DNA of 33,718 nt from Chloroflexota bacterium (GTDB lineage: Bacteria > Chloroflexota > Limnocylindria > Limnocylindrales > CSP1-4), in contig JACQEG010000032.1 in NCBI GenBank assembly GCA_016200665.1, positions 1 to 33,718 on the forward strand, written 5' to 3'. This document shows positions 1 through 7,338 of the stretch, piece by piece. Made by a program: the position numbers and the translations under genes. The number at the start of each line of letters is the position of its first letter. Positions within the stretch are counted from its first letter, which is position 1. The notes beneath the pieces are model-generated. The model was not told the origin of the DNA, did no database searches, and saw only the letters and a program-made list of their open reading frames with translations.

Positions 1-604
1 GGGGCGCGCAAGCGACGATCGCGACTGATGGCTCCCCGACGGGCACCTCGCCCGTCCGGTGGACGATCGCCAGGCGGGTCACGCCGAAGCGCTCCTGGAT
101 CTCGTCCGCGATCGCGTCGATGACCCGGCGAGCCATCGTCTCGTGGGCCTCGTAGTCGAGCGCCTCGACGGCGCGGCCGGCGTGTCGCGCCACCTCCGCC
201 TCCTGGCCGGGCGCGGGCGTCCCGGGGGTCTCGCGGGTCACGCCGAGGAACGCGACGACGGCGCCGTCGGCCGGCGTCGCGAGGCGATCCGCCAGCTCGC
301 CCAGGATCGAGGCGCCGAAGCGGGCCTCGCGCAGCTCGATGATCCGGACCCGGTCCGGCGCGCCGCCGCTCACGGGCGGGATCATCGCGACCTCGTCGCC
401 GTCTGCCAGGACGGTCGATGGCGGGGCATAGGCGGCGTTCCGGGCGAAGCGGAGCGACGGCCGGCCCGGAGCGAGCACCGGCAGCCGCTCGACGAGCGCC
501 GACCAGGTGTCCTCGATCGTCGCCCCATCCGGGAGCTCGAGTGCCACCTCGCGGGCGCCCGCGAGCTCGCGCTGGACGGCGAACAGCCGGACACGGACCC
601 GCAT
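1..604 (-). CDS. moaX: MoaD-MoaE fusion, molybdopterin synthase (3' end cut by window)
   Basis: Molybdopterin synthase converts precursor Z (cPMP) to molybdopterin using sulfur carried on the MoaD C-terminal glycine. Translating the minus strand from the ATG at 604 gives an 81-residue MoaD-like ubiquitin fold ending in PPVSGG (Gly80-Gly81), then without a stop a MoaE domain with AFLGVTRE, YEAHETMARR and HRTGEVPVGEPSVAIVA. The frame is open to base 1, so the last part of MoaE is missing (201 codons seen). The start lies 2 nt after the O-methyltransferase stop, so the genes are probably cotranscribed. In separate MoaD the glycine pair is the C terminus; here Ala82 follows. Mycobacterium tuberculosis MoaX has the same fusion and is cleaved after the glycines. 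Domain identity is confident; cleavage is inferred. Confidence 0.9.
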   Translation of the reverse strand, partial: MRVRVRLFAVQRELAGAREVALELPDGATIEDTWSALVERLPVLAPGRPSLRFARNAAYAPPSTVLADGDEVAMIPPVSGGAPDRVRIIELREARFGASILGELADRLATPADGAVVAFLGVTRETPGTPAPGQEAEVARHAGRAVEALDYEAHETMARRVIDAIADEIQERFGVTRLAIVHRTGEVPVGEPSVAIVACAP

Positions 605-606
605 CG

Positions 607-1278
607 TCAGAGCTGGCCCCGGAACCCGGCCACGAGCAGCCCGTCGCCCACCGGCAGGATCGTGGCCTGGAAGACCGGGTCGGCCATGACGCCAGCGACG
701 AACCGGCGCAGGTCCTCCGTCCCGTCGCCGGGCCGGGGCGGACGGTCGCCGGACGTGCGCCCGCTCCAGAGGACGTTGTCGGCGGCGACGAGCGACCCCG
801 GCCGGAGGCGCGGCCGGAGGGCGACGAGGTAGTCGGCGTACTCCGGCTTCAGGGCATCGATGAAGGCCAGGTCGAACGGCCCGGCGAGGGCGGCGTCCTC
901 CGCGGCGAAGGCCTCGAGGGCCGGGGCGTTCACCACCGTGACCTGCTCGTCGGCGATGCCCGCCGCCCGCCAGTACTCGCGGGCCCGGCGCGTCCGGTCC
1001 CGGTCGGGGTCGATCGTGACGACCTGGCCGTCGCCACCCTGGCCGATCGCCAGCCACAGGGTGGAGTAGCCGATGGCGGTCCCGACCTCGACGATCCGGG
1101 GCCGTCCGACGGCCAGCGCCGCCAGGACCCGGCCGCTCGCCCGGTCCAGGATCGGGATCCCCTCCGGCTCGGCCGCCGCCTCCATGGCGAGCAGCACCGG
1201 ATGGGCGGCCGGCGCCACCGTCTCGATCCACTCGAGGTCGACGGATCCGGGGCTCCAGCCGCGGTGGCTCGTGACCAT
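607..1278 (-). CDS. Class I SAM-dependent O-methyltransferase (family 3, CCoAOMT-like)
   Basis: A 223-residue methyltransferase that transfers the S-adenosylmethionine methyl group to a hydroxyl of an unidentified small substrate. The glycine-rich SAM motif VEVGTAIGYST is at about residues 64-73, the acidic end of strand 2 is TIDPD (about 88-92), and the probable metal ligands of this family are present as FIDALK (Asp141) and ADNVLW (Asp167, Asn168). Length is typical. The ATG at 1278 is chosen because AAGGAG at 1288-1293 lies 9 nt upstream. The gene starts 20 nt after the membrane protein and ends 2 nt before the MoaD-MoaE start, so the three probably form one operon. No link between this methyltransferase and molybdopterin is known to me. 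Confidence 0.88.
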   Translation of the reverse strand: MVTSHRGWSPGSVDLEWIETVAPAAHPVLLAMEAAAEPEGIPILDRASGRVLAALAVGRPRIVEVGTAIGYSTLWLAIGQGGDGQVVTIDPDRDRTRRAREYWRAAGIADEQVTVVNAPALEAFAAEDAALAGPFDLAFIDALKPEYADYLVALRPRLRPGSLVAADNVLWSGRTSGDRPPRPGDGTEDLRRFVAGVMADPVFQATILPVGDGLLVAGFRGQL

Positions 1279-1298
1279 GTCAGGACGCTCCTTCCGGT

Positions 1299-2111
1299 TC
1301 AGACGAGCAGGCCGGCCCCGAAGTAGAGGCCCGCCGCGAGGATCGTGCCCGCGGCGATCAGCCCGACGTCGATGTACAGCAGGCCGGTGGCCGACTCCAT
1401 CGACCGCGTTCGCGCGGTCTGGATCGCGGCCCAGGTCACGACCAGCGGCATCGCCAGCCCTACGATCAGTCGCAGCCACACGAACAGGGCCCAGCTGCCG
1501 ACGAGCGCACCGAAGCCCGGCACGCCGGCTGGGCCCGCGCCGAGGGCGGTCCAGAGCGCGAAGAGCACCAGCTGCACGGCGACGACCGCGGTCAGGAGTC
1601 GCGAGAACCGGACGAGCGGCGCCTCCGGCAGCTTCGGCGTGACGAGGTACCAGTGCCCGAGGATCATCGCCGCCCAGGCGCCGCCGCTGGCGGCGGCGAG
1701 GATCGCGAGCTGGACGATGAGCAGCACCGAGCCGACCGGCGTGTCGCCCCACGACAACGCCCCGGCGAGGAGCACCGCGCCGCCGAGCGCGGATCCGCCG
1801 ATCGCGAGCCAGCGAGCGGGCCGGCCACGAAGGACCGCGATCGCGAAGACGAGGGCCACGGCCGCTTCGAGCCACAGCCCCGCCTGGCGCGGCAGATCCC
1901 AGCTCGACGCGGACACGGGCAGCGCCCCGTCGGACAGCGCCGCGAGGACCGCCACGACGGACGCGGACAGGGCCACGAACCCGAGGTAGCCCTTCGTGGC
2001 CTGCGTCGCCAGGCGCCCGTAGGCGGCTGCCCACATCGACCCGACCGCGACGCCGGCGAGAACGGTCCAGTTGATGTACGCGAGGTTCTGGGCGATCTGC
2101 TCCGCGGGCAC
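1299..2111 (-). CDS. Multi-pass membrane protein of unknown function
   Basis: Function not recognised. The 270-residue product is almost entirely hydrophobic with about eight predicted membrane segments (roughly residues 8-30, 42-60, 75-95, 100-118, 125-150, 168-190, 200-225 and 243-268). A polar motif, GHWYLVTPKLPE, sits after the fifth segment and could be a functional loop. No cofactor ligand pattern or transporter signature is clear. The GTG at 2111 is preferred over upstream starts because the membrane protein begins right after it and a TACACT hexamer lies 6 nt upstream, so the mRNA is probably leaderless. It is the first gene of a likely operon with the O-methyltransferase and the MoaD-MoaE fusion. 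Confidence 0.72.
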   Translation of the reverse strand: MPAEQIAQNLAYINWTVLAGVAVGSMWAAAYGRLATQATKGYLGFVALSASVVAVLAALSDGALPVSASSWDLPRQAGLWLEAAVALVFAIAVLRGRPARWLAIGGSALGGAVLLAGALSWGDTPVGSVLLIVQLAILAAASGGAWAAMILGHWYLVTPKLPEAPLVRFSRLLTAVVAVQLVLFALWTALGAGPAGVPGFGALVGSWALFVWLRLIVGLAMPLVVTWAAIQTARTRSMESATGLLYIDVGLIAAGTILAAGLYFGAGLLV

Positions 2112-2117
2112 GGCGGG

Positions 2118-2123
2118 AGTGTA
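2118..2123 (-). promoter_or_regulatory. -10 hexamer TACACT, leaderless start of membrane protein
   Basis: TACACT followed by CCCGCC and then the GTG start at 2111. No Shine-Dalgarno sequence fits between. The same hexamer and 6-nt spacing precede the acetolactate synthase gene. Confidence 0.55.
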
Positions 2124-2125
2124 AT

Positions 2126-2147
2126 CGGGGGCCCGTCGCGACCCCCG
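2126..2147. promoter_or_regulatory. Inverted repeat CGGGGG-N10-CCCCCG in divergent promoter
   Basis: Perfect 6-bp arms separated by 10 bp lie between the -10 elements of the membrane protein (minus) and the hydrolase (plus). It could be an operator. In DNA this GC-rich a G/C-only dyad can occur by chance, so confidence is low. Confidence 0.25.
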
Positions 2148-2159
2148 TCCGGGGCGTCG

Positions 2160-2178
2160 TACGATCTTCGCGGAGGTG
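2160..2178 (+). promoter_or_regulatory. -10 TACGAT and Shine-Dalgarno of the MBL-fold gene
   Basis: TACGAT at 2160-2165 is followed by GGAGG at 2172-2176, 8 nt before the ATG at 2185. The ribosome site favours this ATG over the GTG at 2176, which overlaps it. Confidence 0.5.
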
Positions 2179-2184
2179 TCGCAG

Positions 2185-2943
2185 ATGACTGACGGCGCGA
2201 CCTCGATCACCTGGTACGGCCACGCCTGCGTGGAGGTCCGGACGCCCGGTGGGCGGACCATCCTCATCGACCCGTGGTTCGGCAACCCACGCAGCCCGCT
2301 CACGGCCGACGCCGTCGAGCGCTGTGACGTCATGCTCGTGACCCACGGCCACCACGACCACCTCGGTGCCGCGCCGGGGGCGGTCCGCGAGGCTGACGCG
2401 CTGGCGATCGCCCGCCGGACGAAGCCCGCGTGGCCGTGCGTCCACGAGCTGAGCCTGTGGCTCGAGGATCGCCTCGCCGGAGCCGGTGTCGAGATCATCG
2501 GCATGAACAAGGGCGGCAGCGTGGACGCCCGCGGCATCGGTGTCTCGATGGTCCACGCCGACCACAGCGCCGGCGACTGGTCCGCTGCCGCCGAGGGCCC
2601 GCTCTATCTCGGCGAGCCGGTCGGGTTCGTGCTGCGCCTGGAGGACGGCTCGACGCTGTACCACGCGGGCGACACGGCCCTCTTCGGCGATCTCCGGCTG
2701 ATCGGCGAGATCCACCGTCCGGACCTCGCGATGCTGCCCATCGGCGGCCACTACACGATGGGCCCCGCCGAAGCGGCGTGGGCCGTCGAGCTGCTCGGGG
2801 TCCATGAGGTCCTGCCGCTCCATTACGGCACGTTCCCGATCCTCGCCGGCACGCCCGCTGCGCTCCGCGATGCGCTCGCGGCTCGCGGTCTCGGCGGCGT
2901 CACGGTCCACGAGCCGGCGCCCGGGGCGACGATCGTTCGCTGA
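2185..2943 (+). CDS. Metal-dependent hydrolase, metallo-beta-lactamase fold (UPF0173-like)
   Basis: A 252-residue soluble hydrolase of the metallo-beta-lactamase fold. The metal motif THGHHDH (His54, His56, Asp58, His59) is intact. Further likely ligands or fold markers follow in order: MVHADHS, YHAGDTALFGD with the aspartate that usually bridges the metals, and PLHYGTFP near the end. The N-terminal ITWYGHACVEV and IDPWFGNP are typical of the YtkL/UPF0173 branch, whose physiological substrate is not established. It is transcribed divergently from the membrane-protein operon. A GC-rich hairpin and the GGDEF-EAL gene lie downstream. Confidence 0.88.
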   Translation: MTDGATSITWYGHACVEVRTPGGRTILIDPWFGNPRSPLTADAVERCDVMLVTHGHHDHLGAAPGAVREADALAIARRTKPAWPCVHELSLWLEDRLAGAGVEIIGMNKGGSVDARGIGVSMVHADHSAGDWSAAAEGPLYLGEPVGFVLRLEDGSTLYHAGDTALFGDLRLIGEIHRPDLAMLPIGGHYTMGPAEAAWAVELLGVHEVLPLHYGTFPILAGTPAALRDALAARGLGGVTVHEPAPGATIVR

Positions 2944-2984
2944 GGTTCGCTCCAGGGGTCAGGGGCGCGACAGGACGAACGGGT

Positions 2985-3002
2985 GGGTGCCTCGGGGCAC
3001 CC
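2985..3002 (+). terminator. Strong hairpin between MBL gene and GGDEF-EAL gene
   Basis: GGGTGCC-TCGG-GGCACCC forms a perfect 7-bp stem with a four-base loop. A weaker stem, TGAGGC/GCCTCA, follows at about 3014-3032, just before the GGDEF-EAL ribosome site. No T tract follows, so this may be a leader structure instead of a factor-independent terminator. Confidence 0.4.
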
Positions 3003-3042
3003 GATGGGGCGTCATGAGGCTTGCCCAGCCTCACGAGGTCGC

Positions 3043-5520
3043 ATGCACCCTGAGCCGCCCCAACACGACGTCAGCCGCGATCCCATCCTCGACGGCCGCG
3101 ACAGCCTTCGACTGGTCAAGCTGCGCCTTGCGCTGACCCTCATCACCGTGGCGATCCTGCCCGTGGCGGCCGTCGCGCCGCTCGTTCGCGCGGTCGCGGA
3201 GGAGGCGCGGATCGCCCACCACCTTCGCCTCGAGGCGCAGGCGGGCGAGGCCTCCCGGATGATCGAGCGCGAGCTGACCGCCGTCCAGTCCCGGAGCGAC
3301 GACCTCGTCACCGACCCGGTCATCGTCGCGGCGGCCGGCGCCGGCGCCACCTCCAGCCAGCGCAGCGCCGCGGGCTCGAAGCTCGGCTCGGCGCTGTCCC
3401 GCACGTCGGGTGTCGTCGTCGGCTCGGCGGTCCTCGACGGCTCGACCGTCGTGGCGAGCTGGGGCTCCACGATCAGCCTCCCGGCCAGCCCGACGCCGGG
3501 CATCGCGCTCGCCGCCGCGGTGGGCGACCAGCCGACGGCCCTCGTCGTGGTCTCCCGTGCTTCGGGCACCGCCCGGAACCGGCCGACGATCGTCTCGACC
3601 GTCTCGCTGTCGGTGCTGCTCGGCTATGCGCTTCCGGAGGCCATCCCGGGCGAGACCCTCACCCTGACCGACGCCGATGGCGGACCGGTTGCCGGGACCC
3701 GTGTCTCGCTCGACCCCGTCGCGATCGCGGGCCAGGTGCTCGACCTGGCCACCGAGGCGGCTCGCGACTCGGAAGGCTCGCAGGCCATCGACGTTCCCGG
3801 CCTGGACGGCTGGCAGGTGGCGGTCGGCGGCCCGATCCCCATCGCGGAGCTGCCGCTGCCGGCACTCGGGTCGCTCGCCGCCCTCATCGTCCTGCTCGGT
3901 GGCTTCACGATCTGGATGGCCCGCCAGATCCTCCGCCCCGCGGCCCAGCTGGAAGCCTCGCGGTCCCGGCTGCGCGAGCTGTACGAGAGCGCGCGCGAGG
4001 CAGCCCTCCGCGACAGCCTGACCGGCCTCGGCAATCACCGCGCCTTCCAGGAGGCGGTCGCCCGGATGGTCGAGGGCTCGCGCCGTTACGGGACGACGTT
4101 CAGCCTGATCCTCCTCGACATCGACGAGTTCAAGCGGATCAACGACACCCGCGGCCATGCGGTGGGCGACCAGCTCCTGACCCAGCTCGGCGAGATCGTC
4201 CGGATGACGATCCGACATACCGACGCCGGGTTCCGGGTCGGCGGCGACGAATTCGCGATCCTGCTGCCGCACACCGATGCCGAGGGCGCCGTCGGGCTCT
4301 GCCGTCGCCTCCTCGCGCGGACCCTCGAGGACCGCGGCGCCGGCGCCTACCGCGGCCCGATCTCGTTCTCGGCGGGCGTCACCGCGTGCCCGACCTTCGG
4401 CGCGACCCGGCTCGAGCTGACCGCCCAGGCCGACGCCGCGCTGTATCGCGGCAAGCGGGCGGGCCGGACCGTCGTCACGATCTACGACCCGACCATCGAC
4501 CGGGGCCACGTCGACGAGGGGATGCGGGCCGAGCTGTCCAGCGCCATCTCGGCGGTCATCGACTCCGGCTCGATGACGCCGGCCTACCAGCCGATCGTCG
4601 ACCTCGGCACGGGCAGGATCCTCGCCTACGAGGGTCTCATCCGGGTCCCGCGGGAGTCGACCTTCGCCCACACCGGGGCATTGTTCGACGCGGCGGAGGC
4701 TGCCGGCCGGGTCCAGGACCTCGACCGGGCCGCCCTCGAGGTCGTCCTCAACGGGGCCTCGGGCCTCGCTCCGGACGTCGTCCTCAGCCTCAACGTGTCG
4801 CCGCGGACCCTCGAGGGCGGCGACCTGAACGCGACCGCGTTCCTCGCCATCCTCCGCCGCCACGGCATCGCCCCGGACCGGGTGATCCTCGAGCTCACCG
4901 AGCGCGAGGCGGTCCGGGAGCCCGAGCGACTCCGCGACACGCTCCGTGCGGTCCAGCTCGCCGGCGTCCGCGTGGCCGCCGATGACGTCGGCGCCGGCAA
5001 CGCCGGCCTGCGGCTCCTCAGCCAGTTCCAGTTCGACGTCGTGAAGATCGACCTCTCGCTCGTCCAGGGCGGGACCGGCAATGCCCACGGCCACGGCCAG
5101 ATGCTCTCGGTCCTGACCTCGCTCGTCCAGATGGCGGACCGGCTCGGGGCGGTGACGATCGCCGAGGGCGTCGAGACGCCGGAGCAGCTCCGGACGATTC
5201 GCGAGCTCGGCATCACCGCCGGCCAGGGCTACCTCCTCGGGCGACCAGGCCCCGAGCATGCCCAGGCGTGGGTCGACCTCGAGTCGCTCGCGGCCCGCGA
5301 GAACGAGCCCGACCCGCAGGCGCCCTTCCAGCCCCGGCCGGAGCCCGTCGGCGCCCGAACCGACGGCGCCCTGCACGACCTGGTGGCGGCCCTCACCGAC
5401 GACGCGGATCCGGTCGTGGCGCCAGCCGATGACGGCCCGGTCGGCGGCATGGGCCGCTTCTCCGGGGTCCGACGCCGATCCAGCTCGTTCATCCGCCCTG
5501 GCCGCGACCGCCGCGCCTGA
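3043..5520 (+). CDS. Membrane sensor GGDEF-EAL protein (c-di-GMP synthesis/turnover)
   Basis: An 825-residue two-domain c-di-GMP enzyme. A membrane segment (about 27-48) and a second (about 273-294) flank a roughly 220-residue extracytoplasmic sensor region without a recognised ligand motif. The cyclase domain has LTGLGNHRAF, an intact GGDEF (400-404) and a product-inhibition site RHTD (391-394) five residues before it. The phosphodiesterase domain reads YEGLIR at the EAL position (Glu530 kept, Ala replaced by Gly) and keeps LNVSP, LELTERE, ADDVGAGN, VKIDLS, AEGVET and GQGYLLGRP, so it may be active. The ATG at 3043 is chosen for GAGG just upstream; in-frame starts exist at 2983 and 3004. The last 70 residues are low complexity. 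Which activity dominates cannot be read from sequence. Confidence 0.9.
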   Translation: MHPEPPQHDVSRDPILDGRDSLRLVKLRLALTLITVAILPVAAVAPLVRAVAEEARIAHHLRLEAQAGEASRMIERELTAVQSRSDDLVTDPVIVAAAGAGATSSQRSAAGSKLGSALSRTSGVVVGSAVLDGSTVVASWGSTISLPASPTPGIALAAAVGDQPTALVVVSRASGTARNRPTIVSTVSLSVLLGYALPEAIPGETLTLTDADGGPVAGTRVSLDPVAIAGQVLDLATEAARDSEGSQAIDVPGLDGWQVAVGGPIPIAELPLPALGSLAALIVLLGGFTIWMARQILRPAAQLEASRSRLRELYESAREAALRDSLTGLGNHRAFQEAVARMVEGSRRYGTTFSLILLDIDEFKRINDTRGHAVGDQLLTQLGEIVRMTIRHTDAGFRVGGDEFAILLPHTDAEGAVGLCRRLLARTLEDRGAGAYRGPISFSAGVTACPTFGATRLELTAQADAALYRGKRAGRTVVTIYDPTIDRGHVDEGMRAELSSAISAVIDSGSMTPAYQPIVDLGTGRILAYEGLIRVPRESTFAHTGALFDAAEAAGRVQDLDRAALEVVLNGASGLAPDVVLSLNVSPRTLEGGDLNATAFLAILRRHGIAPDRVILELTEREAVREPERLRDTLRAVQLAGVRVAADDVGAGNAGLRLLSQFQFDVVKIDLSLVQGGTGNAHGHGQMLSVLTSLVQMADRLGAVTIAEGVETPEQLRTIRELGITAGQGYLLGRPGPEHAQAWVDLESLAARENEPDPQAPFQPRPEPVGARTDGALHDLVAALTDDADPVVAPADDGPVGGMGRFSGVRRRSSSFIRPGRDRRA

Positions 5521-5549
5521 GGCGTCGCCACCGCCGCGAGAGAGACGCC
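5521..5549. terminator. Possible stem between convergent genes
   Basis: GGCGTC at 5521-5526 can pair with GACGCC at 5544-5549, with a 17-base loop, in the 50-bp gap between the convergent GGDEF-EAL and acetolactate synthase genes. It is weak and lacks a T tract. Confidence 0.2.
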
Positions 5550-5570
5550 GCAACCGCCTCGACCGGGCGG

Positions 5571-7277
5571 TCAGGCCATGGACAGCGCCCCGAGCCGCTC
5601 CGTCAGGCGAACGTTCTCGGCGTAGTCGATCGGGACGTCCACGACCGCCGGCCCGTCGACCTCGAGGGCCCGCATGAGCGTCGGGTACAGGGCGTCCGCC
5701 GAGGCGGGCCGAAATCCCGGGATCCCGAACGACTCCGCGTAGGCCACCAGATCGGGATTGCCGAACTCGACCGCGTACGGCCGGCCGAACTCGTTGCGCT
5801 GCTTCCAGTCGATGAGGCCGTAGCCATCGTCGCGCCAGATGACGACGACGATGTTCGCTCCGATCCGCTTGGCGGTCTCGAGCTCCTGGGAGTTCATGAG
5901 GAAGCCGCCGTCGCCACACAGCGCGACGACCTTCCGATCCGGATGGACGAGCTTCGCGGCGATCGCCCCGGGCACGGCGATGCCCATGGCGGCGAAGCCG
6001 TTCGAGATGAGGACGGTGTTCGGCTCGTAGGCCTGGTACAGCCGCGCGACCCAGATCTTGTGGGCCCCGACGTCGCTCACGACGATGTCGTCCGGCTCCA
6101 GCGCCCGCCGCAGCTCGTAGATCGCCCGCTGCGGCTTGATCGGGTAGCTCGGATCGGTCGTGCAGACCGCGAGGTCCTCCAGGAGCGACGTCCGGAGGTC
6201 CGCGTTGACGAGGATCTCCTTGGCGTGGTGGCGCTCGCTCGCCGATCGACCGCCGACGCCGAGCGGCTCGAGGACGGCGCGCAGCCGCTCCAGGGTGCCG
6301 CCGATGTCGCCGATGAGCTCGACCTCGGGCTGGTAGGCGGCATCGACCTCGGCCGGCTGGGTGTCGATGTGGACGATCCGCTTCGCGCCGCCGGGGTTCC
6401 AGCGGGACGGGGCGTACTCGACCAGGTCATAGCCGACGCAGATGACGAGGTCGGCCCGATCGAAGCCGGTCATGACGTGATCGCGGGCCTGCAGCCCGAC
6501 GGCCATGAGCGAGAGGTGCGAGCGGTCGTCCATCGCGCCCTTGCCCATGAATGTCGCGGCGACCGGCACGTGGACCGCCCGGGCGAGTGCCCGCAGCTCG
6601 GGCGCGGCGCGGCGTCGGAGCACGCCGTTGCCGGCAAGGATCAGCGGCCGCTCGGAGGCGGCGATCAGGCGGGCGGCGTGGTCGATGGCCTCATCGGTCG
6701 GCTCCGGGAAGTACGCCCGGCCCGGGCGTAGCGGCGCGAGCGGCGGGTCGGCCGGCAGCGGGCTCGCGGCGATGTTCTCCGGCAGCTCGACGTGGGTCGG
6801 CCCGGGCTTCTCCAGCTCGGCGACGCGGAACGCCTTCCGGACGATCTCCGGGATCGCCGAGACCTGGCCGACGCGCGTGTTCCACTTCGTCACCGGACGG
6901 AACATCTCGACGACGTCGACGACCTGGTGGGCCTCCTTGTGGAGCTTGTCCGAGGCGGCCTGGCCGGTGATCGCCACGAGCGGCGACCGGTCGAGGTAGG
7001 CGTCCGCGATGCCCGTCAGGAGGTTCGTCGCGCCCGGCCCGAGCGTCGCGAGGGCCACGGCGGCGCGACCCGTGAGGCGCCCGTGGACGTCGGCCATGAA
7101 CGCGGCGCCCTGTTCGTGGCGGGTCGTGACGTTCCGGATCCGCTCGCTCCGCGACAGCGCGTCGAGGACGTCGAGCGTCTCCTCGCCCGGCACGCCGAAG
7201 ACGTACTCGACGCCCTCGGCCTCGAGGCACGCGACGAGGAGCTCGGCGGCGGTGCGTCCGCCCCCGTCGTCAACCAT
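5571..7277 (-). CDS. alsS: Acetolactate synthase, catabolic (AlsS-like), ThDP-dependent
   Basis: A 568-residue thiamine-diphosphate enzyme expected to condense two pyruvates to 2-acetolactate. The N-terminal domain has GVPGEETLDVL and the catalytic Glu55 in TRHEQGAAFMAD; the central domain follows at about 195-340; the C-terminal ThDP domain has GDGGFLMNSQELE (455 onward) binding Mg and diphosphate. The end (YAESFG, VDVPIDYAENV) resembles Bacillus AlsS more than FAD-containing anabolic IlvB. No regulatory ilvN subunit and no acetolactate decarboxylase lie nearby. The ATG at 7277 has TACACT six nt upstream and no ribosome site, indicating a leaderless message. A related decarboxylase such as an oxalyl-CoA or sulfoacetaldehyde enzyme is a less likely alternative. 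Confidence 0.85.
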   Translation of the reverse strand: MVDDGGGRTAAELLVACLEAEGVEYVFGVPGEETLDVLDALSRSERIRNVTTRHEQGAAFMADVHGRLTGRAAVALATLGPGATNLLTGIADAYLDRSPLVAITGQAASDKLHKEAHQVVDVVEMFRPVTKWNTRVGQVSAIPEIVRKAFRVAELEKPGPTHVELPENIAASPLPADPPLAPLRPGRAYFPEPTDEAIDHAARLIAASERPLILAGNGVLRRRAAPELRALARAVHVPVAATFMGKGAMDDRSHLSLMAVGLQARDHVMTGFDRADLVICVGYDLVEYAPSRWNPGGAKRIVHIDTQPAEVDAAYQPEVELIGDIGGTLERLRAVLEPLGVGGRSASERHHAKEILVNADLRTSLLEDLAVCTTDPSYPIKPQRAIYELRRALEPDDIVVSDVGAHKIWVARLYQAYEPNTVLISNGFAAMGIAVPGAIAAKLVHPDRKVVALCGDGGFLMNSQELETAKRIGANIVVVIWRDDGYGLIDWKQRNEFGRPYAVEFGNPDLVAYAESFGIPGFRPASADALYPTLMRALEVDGPAVVDVPIDYAENVRLTERLGALSMA

Positions 7278-7283
7278 CGTCGG

Positions 7284-7289
7284 AGTGTA
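7284..7289 (-). promoter_or_regulatory. -10 hexamer TACACT, leaderless start of alsS
   Basis: TACACT, then CCGACG, then the ATG at 7277. There is no purine-rich ribosome site, so transcription probably starts at or next to the A of the start codon. Confidence 0.55.
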
Positions 7290-7310
7290 CGGGGGCTCGC
7301 GCGGTCCGCG

Positions 7311-7323
7311 GCCGGCGTCCGGC
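7311..7323 (-). terminator. Small hairpin downstream of second GGDEF-EAL gene
   Basis: GCCGG-CGT-CCGGC between the GGDEF-EAL stop (7339) and the alsS start (7277), both on the minus strand. The stem is only 5 bp with no T tract, so the terminator call is tentative. Confidence 0.25.
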
Positions 7324-7338
7324 TCCGTCGGCTGGGCG

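Noticed and set aside
2944-3042. c-di-GMP riboswitch in the leader of the GGDEF-EAL gene
   Set aside because: Two hairpins precede the gene, but the conserved GEMM core sequence (a CACAGGGCAAA-like segment and tetraloop receptor) was not found.
3031-5919. A 962-codon open frame antisense to the first GGDEF-EAL gene
   Set aside because: It is low complexity with no recognised motif, and it covers two real genes. It is a compositional shadow.
5571-7277. Anabolic acetolactate synthase (IlvB) of branched-chain amino acid synthesis
   Set aside because: No ilvN or ilvC neighbour is present, and the C-terminal motifs resemble AlsS. The possibility is not excluded.
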